DNA from: Ruminococcus flavefaciens
GTDB lineage: Bacteria > Bacillota > Clostridia > Oscillospirales > Ruminococcaceae
Length of the DNA stretch: 64,000 bases
Reading direction: 5' to 3'
Assembly (NCBI GenBank): GCA_023663905.1
Contig: JAMPGO010000001.1
Coordinates: 173,940 to 237,939 of the forward strand
In this document: positions 24,588 through 32,184 of the stretch, in pieces
Position numbering within the stretch: the first letter of the stretch is position 1
Layout of the letters: the number at the start of each line of letters is the position of its first letter
The notes under the pieces: model-generated
Told to the model about the DNA's origin: nothing
The model's database searches: none
The model's input: only the letters and a program-made list of their open reading frames with translations
Made by a program: the position numbers and the translations under genes

Positions 24588-25922
24588 ATGGCAAATAAAG
24601 CAGTAAAATTCGGCGGAAGCTCTCTCGCCGATGCAAATCAGTTCAGAAAAGTTGCTGATATAATCAAATCTGATGAGAAGAGAAAATATGTTGTTCCGTC
24701 CGCTCCTGGCAAGCGTTTTTCGGATGATATAAAAGTTACGGATATGCTCTACAAATGCAGTGAACTGGCAGGAAGCGGAGTTGATTTCGAGGATGAGTTT
24801 CAGCTTATCAGGGACAGATACAACGGAATTATTTCCGATTTGGGCATTGATATGAGCCTTGACGATGAATTTGATACGATTGTAAGGGAATTAAAGGCAC
24901 GTCCTGCAAGAGACTATGCCGCAAGCCGTGGCGAGTACCTCAACGGAAAGATTCTCGCAAACTATCTCGGCTACAATTTCGTTGACGCAGCAGATGTGAT
25001 TGTATTCGATACAAAGGGCGTACTTCTTCTTGACGAGACAGTCAAGGCAGTCCGCAAGAGACTCAAAGGGCTTGACAACGCAGTTATTCCTGGCTTTTAC
25101 GGCAGAACCACAGAGGGTGTAATCAGGACTTTTTCAAGAGGCGGTTCGGATGTTACAGGCTCGATTATTGCAAACGCTGTAAATGCTGAGATTTACGAGA
25201 ACTGGACAGACGTTTCGGGCTTCCTTGTGGCTGACCCGAGAATCGTTGACAATCCCGAAGTTATCGAGACAATAACATACCGTGAACTTCGTGAGCTGGC
25301 ATATATGGGTGCTTCCGTACTCCACGAGGATGCTATTTTCCCTGTCCGCTCTGCCGGTATACCGATTAATATCCGCAATACAAACAAGCCCGGCGACCCT
25401 GGTACTATGATTGTATCAAACGATTATGATTTCAGCCGTGAAAGTCTCGGTCATACTATTACAGGTATCGCAGGCAAAAAGGGATTCAGCACTATCAATA
25501 TCGAGAAGGCTATGATGAATAACGAGATTGGTTTCGGTATGAAAGTGCTTAATGTTCTCTACAATAACGGTGTTTCGTTCGAGCATATGCCGTCGGGAAT
25601 CGATACAATGAGCATTACTGTTGACAGCGCAAAGCTTGAGCCTGTCCGTGAGAAGGTTATTGCTGAAATCCGCCGTGAAGTAAATCCCGACCACATTGAA
25701 ATCGAGGACGGAATTGCTATTCTCGCTATCGTGGGCAGAAGAATGAAGAATACACGTGGTACTGTTGCGAGAGTATTTGCGGCTATGGCTCACGCAAGAA
25801 TCAATATCAAGCTTATTGACCAGGGTTCGAGCGAGCTTAATGTAATTATCGGTGTAAGCGAAAACGAGCTTCCCGAAGCTATCCGCCGTATCTACGATAT
25901 GTTTATCAATTCAGAATGCTGA
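24588..25922 (+). CDS. Aspartate kinase
   Basis: About 444 aa; ATG 24588 follows AAGGTGG. It phosphorylates aspartate, the first step toward lysine, threonine and methionine. The N-terminal kinase domain has 'AVKFGGSSLADANQ', 'GRTTEGVIRTFSRGGSDVTG' and 'VSGFLVADPRIVDN'. Two ACT domains follow (about residues 310-440: 'ITGIAGKKGFSTINIEK', 'AILAIVGRRMKN...'), the feedback-control module. 'VVPSAPGKRFSDDIKVTDML' replaces the usual V-V-S-A region, as in the clostridial subclass. It stands alone between its promoter and terminator. Confidence 0.93.
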   Translation: MANKAVKFGGSSLADANQFRKVADIIKSDEKRKYVVPSAPGKRFSDDIKVTDMLYKCSELAGSGVDFEDEFQLIRDRYNGIISDLGIDMSLDDEFDTIVRELKARPARDYAASRGEYLNGKILANYLGYNFVDAADVIVFDTKGVLLLDETVKAVRKRLKGLDNAVIPGFYGRTTEGVIRTFSRGGSDVTGSIIANAVNAEIYENWTDVSGFLVADPRIVDNPEVIETITYRELRELAYMGASVLHEDAIFPVRSAGIPINIRNTNKPGDPGTMIVSNDYDFSRESLGHTITGIAGKKGFSTINIEKAMMNNEIGFGMKVLNVLYNNGVSFEHMPSGIDTMSITVDSAKLEPVREKVIAEIRREVNPDHIEIEDGIAILAIVGRRMKNTRGTVARVFAAMAHARINIKLIDQGSSELNVIIGVSENELPEAIRRIYDMFINSEC

Positions 25923-25934
25923 GTTATAAAAAAT

Positions 25935-25968
25935 ACCTGCTCCGTTAAAGAGCAGGTTTATTTTTTTA
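25935..25968 (+). terminator. Terminator after the aspartate kinase gene
   Basis: CCTGCTC (25936-25942) pairs with GAGCAGG (25950-25956) and is followed by TTTATTTTTTT. Confidence 0.88.
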
Positions 25969-26042
25969 TCTTGACAGAATATTGGTGCTGTACATAGAGC
26001 GGCAAGGCGGTTAATCCTCTCCTCAGAAACGAGGTGAGTGAC

Positions 26043-26120
26043 GTGACAACAATGGAATTACTTACTTTAATACTTGTAGTCATTGCAATAGTTGATTTAG
26101 CGAATCATAACAAGAAGTAA
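26043..26120 (+). CDS. Small hydrophobic peptide, probable type I toxin (holin-like)
   Basis: A 25-aa peptide from GTG 26043 (or 22 aa from ATG 26052) with a single membrane-spanning stretch, 'MELLTLILVVIAIVDLANHN' and a K-K end. This is the layout of Firmicute holin-like type I toxins. The ribosome site GAGGTGAG lies five bases before the GTG. It can pair with CTCTCCTC just upstream, hiding the site in a hairpin. The 5' leader GGCAAGGCGGTT and the 3' end AACCGCCAAGCC can pair over a long range. A perfect promoter on the opposite strand (26213-26241) would make an antisense RNA across the 3' end. A weak TTGACA promoter lies at 25971. Confidence 0.7.
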   Translation: MTTMELLTLILVVIAIVDLANHNKK

Positions 26121-26207
26121 CCGCCGCTAACTTCCCAAAAGCGGCTGTTTATCAGTCAGAGCGAGGAGAACCGCCAAGCCATTGAGCTTTACAGCACCTT
26201 TTTTATA
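26121..26207 (-). ncRNA. Probable antisense RNA antitoxin to the small peptide
   Basis: The promoter at 26213-26241 points left, toward the 3' end of the toxin message, so the transcript would start near 26206 and overlap it. The region contains complementary stretches, GCCGCT and AGCGGC among them, that would fold in both RNAs. The 3' end is not determined; the boundary given is approximate. Confidence 0.5.
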
Positions 26208-26212
26208 ATCAA

Positions 26213-26241
26213 ATTATAACACGTGACATAAGAAATGTCAA
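26213..26241 (-). promoter_or_regulatory. Consensus promoter for the antisense RNA
   Basis: On the minus strand TTGACA (26236-26241), a 17-base spacer and TATAAT (26213-26218), a perfect vegetative promoter. It lies inside the gap after prfB and points at the toxin, with no protein gene downstream on that strand. Confidence 0.75.
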
Positions 26242-26248
26242 GTGTTTT

Positions 26249-27367
26249 TTATTTATTCAGAGTACCGTGAGAGAGCGATTTGAGATATGCGTTAATAAAT
26301 CCGTCAATATCGCCGTCCATAACAGCCTGAATATTACCGTTTTCATAGCCTGTACGGGTATCTTTTACGAGGGTGTACGGCATAAACACGTACGAGCGAA
26401 TCTGCGAACCCCACGCAATTTCACGCTGAACGCCCTTGATGTCCTCGATTTTTTCGAGATGTTCTCTCTCCTTGATTTCAACGAGCTTTGAACGGAGCAT
26501 TTTCATAGCGTAGTCCTTATTCTGATACTGGCTTCGCTGGGTCTGGCAGGATACAACGATACCTGTGGGCTTGTGGATAAGACGTACAGCGGAGCTGGTC
26601 TTGTTTACTTTCTGACCGCCTGCACCTGAAGAGCGGTAAACTTCCATTTCAATATCTTCGTCACGGATTTCAACTTCGATAGAATCGTCGATTTCGGGCA
26701 TAACTTCCAGAGCCGCAAAAGATGTATGTCGTCTGCCTGCTGCGTCAAACGGCGAAACACGTACAAGGCGGTGTACACCCGATTCTGATTTCATATAACC
26801 GTAGGCATTTTCACCCTCAATGAGAATTGAAGCGGATTTCATTCCCGCATCGTCGCCGTCAAGGTAATCGATGAGAGTAACCTTGTAGTTGTGACGTTCA
26901 GCCCACATATTGTACATTCTGTAGAGCATTTCAGCCCAGTCCTGAGCCTCTGTTCCGCCTGCGCCTGCGTGGAATGTAAGGATAGCGTTGGAGTTGTCAT
27001 ACTCACCTGTAAGAAGCGTAGCGAGCTTTTCAGCCTCAAGCTTCTCCTTGAATGAGTTCGCCTCAGCCTTGATTTCATCAACGGAGCTTTCGTCATCCTC
27101 TTCAATTGACAGCTCGATGAGAGTTATAGCGTCCTCAAGGGAATCGTTAAGCTTATTGAATTTTTCGATTTTGCGTTCAAGGGATTTTGTCTCCTGTAAA
27201 ACTTTCTGCGAGTTTTCAAGGTCATCCCAGAAGCCCTCCTGAGCCGTTTCAGCGTTGAGTACCTCAATACGCTCCTTTGCGCCCTTGATATTGAGAACGT
27301 CGGCGAGTTCTTCCATTTCTTTTCTGTAGCCGACAAGTTCAAGTCTTAATTCATCAAGAATAATCAT
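26249..27367 (-). CDS. prfB: Peptide chain release factor 2
   Basis: A 372-aa class I release factor recognising UAA and UGA. It has the S-P-F motif in 'VRVSPFDAAGRRHTSFA' and the G-G-Q motif in 'YRSSGAGGQKVNKTSS', which triggers peptide release. The N-terminal region 'DVLNIKGAKERIEVLN' covers the site where most prfB genes carry an internal TGA and need +1 frameshifting. Here the frame is continuous with no TGA, so synthesis is not autoregulated that way. Length is family-typical. The start is near 27367, with AAAGGA upstream. Confidence 0.95.
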   Translation of the reverse strand: MIILDELRLELVGYRKEMEELADVLNIKGAKERIEVLNAETAQEGFWDDLENSQKVLQETKSLERKIEKFNKLNDSLEDAITLIELSIEEDDESSVDEIKAEANSFKEKLEAEKLATLLTGEYDNSNAILTFHAGAGGTEAQDWAEMLYRMYNMWAERHNYKVTLIDYLDGDDAGMKSASILIEGENAYGYMKSESGVHRLVRVSPFDAAGRRHTSFAALEVMPEIDDSIEVEIRDEDIEMEVYRSSGAGGQKVNKTSSAVRLIHKPTGIVVSCQTQRSQYQNKDYAMKMLRSKLVEIKEREHLEKIEDIKGVQREIAWGSQIRSYVFMPYTLVKDTRTGYENGNIQAVMDGDIDGFINAYLKSLSHGTLNK

Positions 27368-27469
27368 AGTTTTGTCCTTTCCTGTAAAAAATTCATCTGC
27401 ATATTATAGCTTCAATAACTATTATATCACATTTTTTTGATTACTGCAACGGTTTTTTAGGAATTTCTA

Positions 27470-27498
27470 TTGCAAAACTGCATAAATTGTGATAGAAT
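27470..27498 (+). promoter_or_regulatory. Promoter of the zinc-ribbon/TPM gene pair
   Basis: TTGCAA (27470-27475), 17 bases, TAGAAT (27493-27498). It excludes the upstream extension of the gene and supports the TTG start at 27542. Confidence 0.6.
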
Positions 27499-27541
27499 AT
27501 ATATAGATGTGATTATTACTGCTGAAAAAGGAGATGATTTT

Positions 27542-28588
27542 TTGGACGCATCGCAGTATAAATGCCCGAATTGCAGTGCCGAGCTTGTATTCAGTCCCGG
27601 TACTCAGCAGATAAACTGTGAATACTGCCGAAGCTCGTTTACAATCGAACAGATAAAGCAGATTTATGCAGAGCTTGAAACGGAAGTTCCCGAACCGCAG
27701 ACAGATGATTTTGAATCGCACACAAATCTCTACCACTGTTCATCGTGCGGAGCTGATATTATGGCGGACGACCTGACAACGGCGACGTTCTGTTATTACT
27801 GCCACAGCCCTGTTGTGCTTGCAGGACGGCTCACAGGCGATTACAAGCCCTCAAAAGTCATAGGATTCAGGCTTACAAGGGATAACGCTCTGTCATCATT
27901 TAAACAATGGTGCAGTTCAAAGCCGTTTATTCCGTCGGATTTCAAATCCGCACAACAGCTTGAAAAGATGACAGGACTTTACGTGCCATTCTGGGTTGCG
28001 GACTGTGATGTTTCGGCTGATTATCAGGCGACAGGCAAAATAATACGAAGCTGGACTTCGGGAAGCTACCGCTATACCGAGATAAAAGAATATGCTGTTT
28101 CACGTAGCGCAAAAATCTCGGCGGATGGTATTCCTGCCGACGGCGAAAGCAAGATAGACGACCTGCTTATGGAATCAATTGAGCCGTTCGATTACAATGA
28201 CCTCAAAGATTTCTCGATGTCCTATTTTACAGGATTTTTTGCCGATAAATACGACGTTGACAGGGCAGGAGTATTCCCACGTATAAAACAGCGTGCGGAA
28301 CAGGCGAGCAGAAATATTATTCGCAACAGCGTACACGGCTACAGCTCGGTTGTCGTCCACAGCGAGAATTATAACATCAACCGCACGAAATGGCAGTATA
28401 TAATGCTTCCCGTATGGTTTATGACATATAAATATAACGGAAAGATATACGAGTTCGCCATTAACGGACAGACAGGAAAGCTTGCGGGTACGCCTCCGCT
28501 CGACAAGAAGAAGCTCGGGCTTGTATCGGCATTATTCGGCATAGTGATTGCTCTTGCAATACTCATAGGAGGGCAGTTCTTTATATGA
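27542..28588 (+). CDS. Zinc-ribbon membrane protein, TFIIB-type ribbon plus C-terminal helix
   Basis: About 348 aa from TTG 27542, eight bases after AAAGGAG. It has a TFIIB-like zinc ribbon at the start ('YKCPNCSAEL' ... 'INCEYCRSSF'), a second ribbon near residue 75 ('YHCSSCGADI' ... 'FCYYCHSPV') and a ~200-residue middle region with Trp/Tyr clusters ('GLYVPFWVADCDV'). It ends in one membrane helix ('LGLVSALFGIVIALAILIG'). Related proteins are found beside TPM-domain proteins, and here the stop overlaps the TPM gene start (ATGA). The exact role is unknown; a shared membrane-quality or envelope function is inferred. Confidence 0.75.
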   Translation: MDASQYKCPNCSAELVFSPGTQQINCEYCRSSFTIEQIKQIYAELETEVPEPQTDDFESHTNLYHCSSCGADIMADDLTTATFCYYCHSPVVLAGRLTGDYKPSKVIGFRLTRDNALSSFKQWCSSKPFIPSDFKSAQQLEKMTGLYVPFWVADCDVSADYQATGKIIRSWTSGSYRYTEIKEYAVSRSAKISADGIPADGESKIDDLLMESIEPFDYNDLKDFSMSYFTGFFADKYDVDRAGVFPRIKQRAEQASRNIIRNSVHGYSSVVVHSENYNINRTKWQYIMLPVWFMTYKYNGKIYEFAINGQTGKLAGTPPLDKKKLGLVSALFGIVIALAILIGGQFFI

Positions 28589-29523
28589 AAAAAGTTTTAA
28601 TTATAATGCTGACTGTTTTCGCCCTGCTTCCGTTTACCGCAACAACCGCTTTTGCAGGAGAAAGCTCGGGCGGTATTGGTAAAAAAGGCAATATGCATAT
28701 TACCGAGCCGATTGACCCGACAGAATCGGGCATATCTGATAACGGCGGATTTTTCGGCGAAGATGAGCTTGACGGACTTGAAATGCTGATTCAGCAGAAA
28801 GCCGACAAGCTTGATATGAATATATTCGTGTTCATTGCGGGAAGCGAATGCAGTGGCTACAGCGATTACAAGACGGAGTGCTTTTCGGACGATACTTATG
28901 ACGAGCTTTATGGCGAGGATACCGACGGAGTTTTCTATTTTGTGGATTTGTCAACAAAGAAGCCTGCCTATGATTACATCTCGACAAGCGGAAAAGCTGT
29001 TCTTATGTATCAGAAGCACATACAATCGATACACAATGTCTGCCAGAGCCTGCTTCCGCCGTCGAGCGCTGCGGATTATTCGATTTACAGGGAAGATGTT
29101 GCCAACGCAGTGAGCCAGTTTTTAACACAGCTGGATTATTATTACAATGAAAATCTGCACGGCTATTATCACGACGAATCTTCCGATAAATATTTTTACT
29201 ATAAGGGCAGTAATCTTGTGATTTCATACAGTCCGCCCTTATCCGTGAGAATGAGACCGCTGATATTTGCGCTTCCAATCGGAATCATCTCGGCGATTAT
29301 TTTCTATTTTGCAATGAAAAACAAGTATAAATTCAAGGCTTCCGTAAATCCTGTTGCTTATGTATCGCACGAGGAAACGCAGTTTACACGGAAGGACGAC
29401 AGATTTATCAGGACTTATACTACCAAAGAGAAAATCGAATCAAACAGCGAAAGCGGTCATAGCAGTGGCGGAGGCGGTCACAGTCACAGCGGAGGTCACG
29501 GAGGTGGCGGAAGTCACAGATAA
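28585..29523 (+). CDS. TPM-domain secreted membrane protein
   Basis: A 312-aa protein. A signal peptide is followed by a TPM-like region (about residues 55-180; 'LDGLEMLIQQKADKLDMNIF'), then a membrane helix near 220-240 ('IFALPIGIISAIIFYFAM') and a C-terminal His/Gly/Ser-rich tail ('GHSSGGGGHSHSGGHGGGG'). The tail resembles the one in YgcG-type TPM proteins. TPM domains occur as acid phosphatases and in photosystem repair; the substrate here is unknown. It overlaps the preceding zinc-ribbon gene by four bases. Confidence 0.78.
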   Translation: MKKVLIIMLTVFALLPFTATTAFAGESSGGIGKKGNMHITEPIDPTESGISDNGGFFGEDELDGLEMLIQQKADKLDMNIFVFIAGSECSGYSDYKTECFSDDTYDELYGEDTDGVFYFVDLSTKKPAYDYISTSGKAVLMYQKHIQSIHNVCQSLLPPSSAADYSIYREDVANAVSQFLTQLDYYYNENLHGYYHDESSDKYFYYKGSNLVISYSPPLSVRMRPLIFALPIGIISAIIFYFAMKNKYKFKASVNPVAYVSHEETQFTRKDDRFIRTYTTKEKIESNSESGHSSGGGGHSHSGGHGGGGSHR

Positions 29524-29578
29524 GCAATTAAAGGTTAATTTTTTAATCTTAATATAATACAAAGGAGAATGATTAATA

Positions 29579-30952
29579 ATGTCAAACGAGAAAATCCCTT
29601 ACAAAATCTATCTTTCAGAGGACGAACTTCCGAAGCAGTGGTACAACGTCCGTGCAGATATGAAGAAAAAGCCTGCACCTCTTCTGAATCCCGGAACGAT
29701 GAAGCCTGTAACTCCCGAGGAACTCGGCGCAGTTTTCTGCGATGAGCTTGTAAAGCAGGAGCTTGACGAGACTACACCCTATATCGATATTCCCGAAGAA
29801 ATCCAGTCCTTCTATAAGATGTACCGTCCCTCACCGCTTGTCCGTGCATACTGTCTCGAAAAGGCACTCGGTACTCCTGCAAAGATTTACTACAAATTCG
29901 AGGGCAACAACACAAGCGGAAGCCACAAGCTCAATTCCGCAATCGCTCAGGCTTACTATGCAAAGAAGCAGGGACTCAAGGGCGTTACTACCGAAACAGG
30001 CGCAGGACAGTGGGGAACAGCATTGTCAATGGCTTGCTCTTACTTCGATTTGGACTGCAAGGTATATATGGTAAAGTGTTCCTATGAGCAGAAGCCGTTC
30101 CGCCGTGAGGTTATGAGAACATACGGAGCAGGTGTTACACCGTCGCCGTCAATGACAACAGAGGTCGGCAGAAAGATTCTTGCAGAATTTCCCGATACAA
30201 ACGGAAGTCTTGGCTGTGCTATTTCAGAAGCCGTAGAAGCTGCAACTACAACAGAGGGCTACCGCTATGTACTCGGAAGCGTACTGTCTCAGGTACTTCT
30301 TCACCAGACCGTTATCGGACTTGAAACAAAGATTGCTATGGACAAATATGACATCAAGCCCGATATAATCATCGGCTGTGCAGGAGGCGGTTCAAATCTC
30401 GGCGGACTTATTGCACCGTTTATGGGCGAGAAGCTCAGAGGTGAAGCCGATTACAGAATCATCGCTGTTGAGCCTGCATCCTGCCCGAGCCTTACAAGAG
30501 GTGTATACGCATACGATTTCTGCGATACGGGAAAAGTCTGTCCGCTCCAGAAGATGTACACTCTCGGAAGCGGATTTATGCCGTCGGCAAACCACGCAGG
30601 CGGATTGAGATACCACGGAATGAGCGCAATACTCTCCGAGCTTTACGACCAGAAGCTTATGGAGGCTGTTTCCGTTGAGCAGACAGCAGTATTTGAAGCC
30701 GCACAGAAGTTCGCAAGAATTGAAGGCATTCTTCCTGCTCCTGAAAGCAGTCACGCTATCAAGGCTGCTATTGACGAGGCTGTCAAGTGCAAGGAAACAG
30801 GCGAGGAGAAAACAATTCTCTTTGGTCTTACAGGTACAGGCTATTTTGATATGTACGCATATGCAGCTTACAACGACGGCAATATGAGCGACTATATTCC
30901 TACAGATGATGAGCTTCAGAAATCATTTGCAACGCTTCCGAAAATTGACTGA
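29579..30952 (+). CDS. Tryptophan synthase beta chain-like protein, TrpB2 type
   Basis: A 457-aa PLP enzyme. The PLP lysine lies in 'EGNNTSGSHKLNSAIAQAYY' (Lys near 115), with the phosphate loop 'GCAGGGSNLGG' and 'TETGAGQWGTALSMAC'. The extra N-terminal ~50 residues and 'PSPLVRAYCLEKAL' mark the TrpB2 subfamily, which makes tryptophan from serine and indole or acts on O-phosphoserine and usually works without TrpA. No other trp gene is nearby. ATG follows AAAGGAG. The next gene starts 11 bases after its stop. Confidence 0.9.
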   Translation: MSNEKIPYKIYLSEDELPKQWYNVRADMKKKPAPLLNPGTMKPVTPEELGAVFCDELVKQELDETTPYIDIPEEIQSFYKMYRPSPLVRAYCLEKALGTPAKIYYKFEGNNTSGSHKLNSAIAQAYYAKKQGLKGVTTETGAGQWGTALSMACSYFDLDCKVYMVKCSYEQKPFRREVMRTYGAGVTPSPSMTTEVGRKILAEFPDTNGSLGCAISEAVEAATTTEGYRYVLGSVLSQVLLHQTVIGLETKIAMDKYDIKPDIIIGCAGGGSNLGGLIAPFMGEKLRGEADYRIIAVEPASCPSLTRGVYAYDFCDTGKVCPLQKMYTLGSGFMPSANHAGGLRYHGMSAILSELYDQKLMEAVSVEQTAVFEAAQKFARIEGILPAPESSHAIKAAIDEAVKCKETGEEKTILFGLTGTGYFDMYAYAAYNDGNMSDYIPTDDELQKSFATLPKID

Positions 30953-30963
30953 GAGGTGCAGTT

Positions 30964-32133
30964 TTGGAGGAATATATAGGAGAGGACAGATACAGAGCTG
31001 AAATTTCCGGTCTTAACCGTGAGATATGCAGTCTCACGGAAAGGCTTAATCAGCAGGAATATGTTGACAAGTTCAATCCGTTTGACAATCCGACGGAATA
31101 CAGAGGTTTCAGCGGAAACTATGCAAGAATTGTCCCTGCGCTTGAAACACAGAACGTACAGCTTCCGCTTGAACCTGATTATCAGGAAAGACGAAATCTC
31201 AGGCGTTTTTATTCAATCGGCGGCTGGTGTATGATTTTTCAGTTCGTTATGACAACGTTCGGCGCAATACTTCTTATGACCGTTATCAGAATGTGCCTGC
31301 AATTCATAAATCCCGAAATAAGCCCGTTTACGCTGTATGAATATATGCGTGGCTCGTCAATAATCGCCTCGCTCAATATGCTCGTCTATCTCGTCTGCAA
31401 CGTGCTTAATGCGTTTATCGGAATGAAATGGTCCGGCATAAAGCCTGTTTCAATCATATCGACAAGAAATTTCAGCTTCGGCAATGCAGTCCAGTATTGT
31501 ATGACAGCGCTTTTTCTGTGGGTGGTTGCGATATACGCTTCAACGGCAATAAACGATATACTTGCGAAATATGGCTATGACTCGTACGTTGACAACAGCG
31601 GAGTAGGGCAGACGGCGCTTGGAACGGTGATAATGACCCTGTACACGTGCGTTATCGCCCCGATTACTGAGGAGCTGTTTTTCAGAGGAATGCTTCTGAA
31701 AGTATTCTCACGTGCAAATCAGAGATTCGCCATTTTTGCAACGGCAATATTCTTCGGGCTTGCGCATGGAAATATACCGCAGTTCCTGCTTGCTTTTCTG
31801 CTCGGAATCCTGCTTGCGCACATAACAATGAAGCACAGCTCGATTATTCCTGCGGTGATAGTTCACATATTTGTCAATACTTTTTCGACGGTGTTCAGCT
31901 ATATCGGCGATGCGGGAATTGAAGTCCAGCAGGTCGCAATGCTTCTGCTTTTTGCGGCGGCAATTCTCGGAATGATAATGTTGCTTGTGTTCTATGGCGA
32001 AAACAAGCTTCCGCTTGCAACACCTCGCCAGAGCAGACGTGGACTTGATGTCGCACTCGGTTCAGTTCCGCTGTGTATTGCATTCGTGGTGCAGGCAATA
32101 TATATGGTTTATGTCCTTGTATCAAACAGCTGA
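30964..32133 (+). CDS. CPBP-family intramembrane metalloprotease
   Basis: About 389 aa from a TTG behind GAGGTG. A ~90-residue soluble N-terminus is followed by about eight membrane segments. The abortive-infection/CPBP protease motifs are present: Glu-Glu plus Arg in 'ITEELFFRGMLLKVFS', His in 'FFGLAHGNIPQ' and 'IIPAVIVHIFVNTFS'. The family cleaves substrates within membranes and includes bacteriocin-immunity proteins and the eukaryotic CAAX protease Rce1. It follows TrpB2 with an 11-base gap, which may only mean shared transcription. Confidence 0.88.
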   Translation: MEEYIGEDRYRAEISGLNREICSLTERLNQQEYVDKFNPFDNPTEYRGFSGNYARIVPALETQNVQLPLEPDYQERRNLRRFYSIGGWCMIFQFVMTTFGAILLMTVIRMCLQFINPEISPFTLYEYMRGSSIIASLNMLVYLVCNVLNAFIGMKWSGIKPVSIISTRNFSFGNAVQYCMTALFLWVVAIYASTAINDILAKYGYDSYVDNSGVGQTALGTVIMTLYTCVIAPITEELFFRGMLLKVFSRANQRFAIFATAIFFGLAHGNIPQFLLAFLLGILLAHITMKHSSIIPAVIVHIFVNTFSTVFSYIGDAGIEVQQVAMLLLFAAAILGMIMLLVFYGENKLPLATPRQSRRGLDVALGSVPLCIAFVVQAIYMVYVLVSNS

Positions 32134-32140
32134 TATAACA

Positions 32141-32170
32141 AAAAAAGGAGCTTTTTACAGCTCCTTTTTT
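32141..32170. terminator. Bidirectional terminator between the CPBP protease and GH10 genes
   Basis: AAAAAAGGAGCT pairs with AGCTCCTTTTTT around a short loop, T-flanked on both strands, between two converging genes. Confidence 0.88.
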
Positions 32171-32184
32171 ATGCGTTATTGTGA

